From Streptomyces sp. R28 (lineage in GTDB: Bacteria; Actinomycetota; Actinomycetes; Streptomycetales; Streptomycetaceae): 64,000 bases of DNA. The position numbers were made by a program, and so were the translations under genes. Positions 62,774 through 64,000 of this stretch are shown here, piece by piece. How positions within the stretch are numbered: position 1 is the stretch's first letter; the number at the start of each line of letters is the position of its first letter. The stretch covers positions 5,755,001-5,819,000 of the forward strand of contig NZ_CP163439.1 in assembly GCF_041052385.1 (NCBI RefSeq). Direction: 5' to 3'. The notes beneath the pieces were generated by a model. The model ran no database searches. It was not told where the DNA came from and was given only the letters and a program-made list of their open reading frames with translations.

Positions 62774-64000
62774 GGTTGGTCGCGTGACGGATACGGGGAT
62801 CCAGCACTCGTTCGCGAGCCGAGTGCGGCGCTGGCTGCGCGTGTTGTGCGACGACCTGTGGACCCTCGCGGCGGACCCGCTGCCGCCCTCGGTGTGGTTG
62901 CGCTGGCTGCCGCACGGCCTGCTGTCCCTGGTCGCGTTGGGCGTCACCATCGGCGCTACGGCTCAACTGCGGGACAACGGCGGGGCGGGCGGCCAGGTCG
63001 CCTTCCTGATCGGGCTCGCCCAAGGTGGCGCGGTGATCCTCGCGCTGTGGCGGCCCGTCCCCGGGTGGTGGCTGTCGACGGCAGCCATGGTGGCGGGCGC
63101 CGTCGAGGTGCGTCGCCACCTGCTGGCCGGTGGCGTGCACGACTTCGTGTGGCCCTGGACCGCGGCCGGGATCATCGGTCAGATGGCCGTGCTGCTGCTG
63201 CTCGCACTGCGGGTACGCGCTCGGGTGTCCCTTGAGACGCTGGCGTTGACCGTGCTCGTCACCTACGTCATCGAGGGACTGTGGGGGGCGAGCGACTACC
63301 AGCCCACCGGAGTGCTCGCGATCACCCTGTTCGCCGTCGTCGTGGCGCTGGGCATGGCGCTGCGGGGCCGCAGGGAAGCCCGTGCCGAACTCGGCCGGCA
63401 GACCACCATCACCGCGGAGGAGCGGGCCCGGCGCACTCTGCTGGAGGAGCGCACCAACATCGCCCGCGAGCTGCATGACGTGGTGGCCCACCACATGTCG
63501 GTGATCTCCATCCAGGCCCAGGTCGCCCCGTATCTGGTGGAGAACCCCTCGGAGGAGCTGAAGGAGAACCTCGCGGGCATCCGGCAGAACGCGCTGGACG
63601 CGCTCACCGAACTGCGCCACGTGCTGGGCGTCCTGCGCTCCGAGAACCGGGAAGACCCCTACGGCCTCGGCGAACCCGGCACCGGAGCCGCCCCCGACGC
63701 CCCCCAGCCCATGCTCGACCGGCTCGACGCCCTCATCGAGAACACCCGTGCCGCCGGACTGGACGTCGTCACCGACATCAGGGGCGAGGCTCCCCAGTAC
63801 CCCACGGGCGTGGAGCTGTCCGCGTACCGGATCATCCAGGAGGCGCTCAGCAACGCCCTGCGGCACGCGCCGGGCTCGGAAGTGCGCGTCGAGGTCTCCC
63901 ACGACTTCCACGGCCTGCATCTGGGCGTCGTCAACTCCCGTCCGCAGCAACCCGTTCCGCCCTCCCCCGGCGCGGGACACGGTCTGCTCGGCATGCGCGA
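62766..64000 (+). CDS. Sensor histidine kinase, NarL-type partner, 3' end cut by window
   Basis: About 411 codons are inside the window. ATG 62766 overlaps the acyltransferase stop; a GTG at 62784, 7 nt after TAGGGT, is an alternative. The N-terminal part has about five helices (WLRWLPHGLLSLVALGVTIG, then AVLLLLALRVRARV and others). The dimerisation domain reads RTNIARELHDVVAHHMSVIS with the phospho-accepting His. The ATPase N-box reads YRIIQEALSNALRHAPGSEV. The G-box is cut off. It belongs to the HPK7 class; a NarL-type response regulator would be expected just beyond the window. Confidence 0.92.
   Translation, partial: MPRVGRVTDTGIQHSFASRVRRWLRVLCDDLWTLAADPLPPSVWLRWLPHGLLSLVALGVTIGATAQLRDNGGAGGQVAFLIGLAQGGAVILALWRPVPGWWLSTAAMVAGAVEVRRHLLAGGVHDFVWPWTAAGIIGQMAVLLLLALRVRARVSLETLALTVLVTYVIEGLWGASDYQPTGVLAITLFAVVVALGMALRGRREARAELGRQTTITAEERARRTLLEERTNIARELHDVVAHHMSVISIQAQVAPYLVENPSEELKENLAGIRQNALDALTELRHVLGVLRSENREDPYGLGEPGTGAAPDAPQPMLDRLDALIENTRAAGLDVVTDIRGEAPQYPTGVELSAYRIIQEALSNALRHAPGSEVRVEVSHDFHGLHLGVVNSRPQQPVPPSPGAGHGLLGMR

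Overview
The window reads as a Streptomyces chromosome core region. Evidence: very high GC with strong third-position GC bias, frequent GTG and TTG starts, a dnaK-grpE-dnaJ-hspR operon with HspR operators (HAIR, CTTGAGT-N7-ACTCAAG), a clpB with its own HAIR, and gene content resembling the S. coelicolor dnaK-clpB-fba-kynurenine neighbourhood as I remember it. No tRNA, rRNA, CRISPR array, intact IS or prophage was seen.

Layout. 1-11 kb: three tandem secreted FG-GAP (integrin-alpha-like) repeat proteins on the minus strand, an alpha/beta hydrolase, a frameshifted SMI1/KNR4 gene, a PAP2-type membrane enzyme, a GH5 cellulase-like enzyme, and an FG-GAP lipoprotein followed by an FMN-binding-domain remnant. 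11-20 kb: a DUF5701-like gene, a divergent Rrf2/NmrA pair with a dyad-rich promoter, a GNAT remnant, a possibly frameshifted small gene coupled to an MFS transporter, a DUF2637-like membrane protein with an untracked 59-codon gene, a zinc-ribbon protein and an EtfD-type iron-sulfur membrane reductase. 20-26 kb: a GT4-like membrane protein with degenerate catalytic motifs, the heat-shock operon, and an NmrA-like gene under a SoxR/MerR-type promoter. 26-35 kb: a beta-propeller-like lipoprotein, an orphan sugar-binding lipoprotein, a PA14/Fn3 secreted protein and an ATP-grasp/alpha-E/transglutaminase operon.

35-42 kb is the most accessory-looking part. It holds a duplicated alpha-E fragment, a lactococcin-972-like bacteriocin gene followed by a six-helix membrane protein (candidate immunity), then four paralogous TrmB-like/LuxR-HTH regulators. 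Divergent from the last regulator are a 61-residue secreted peptide gene and a mini Rieske-like protein that has lost its iron-sulfur ligands. The two divergent promoters of this island share exact 8- and 9-nt motifs. I consider this region the best candidate for an undescribed peptide-based regulatory or antagonistic system.

42-64 kb: clpB, a YbjN-domain protein, a PLP aminotransferase, a Cys/Gly-repeat membrane peptide, DUF2617, a membrane-fused spermidine-synthase-like protein, a CoxG/SRPBCC-like protein, aldose epimerase, pyrE, fba, a DHA2 efflux pump, DUF3151, tryptophan catabolism (kynA, kynU, a kynurenine-formamidase-like hydrolase and a TetR regulator), then a DUF1023 hydrolase coupled to an acyltransferase-3 and a histidine kinase cut by the window end. 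Many genes at 50-56 kb appear leaderless. Short tandem repeats adjoin the stop codons of three genes. Assignments come from reading motifs, not from searches.
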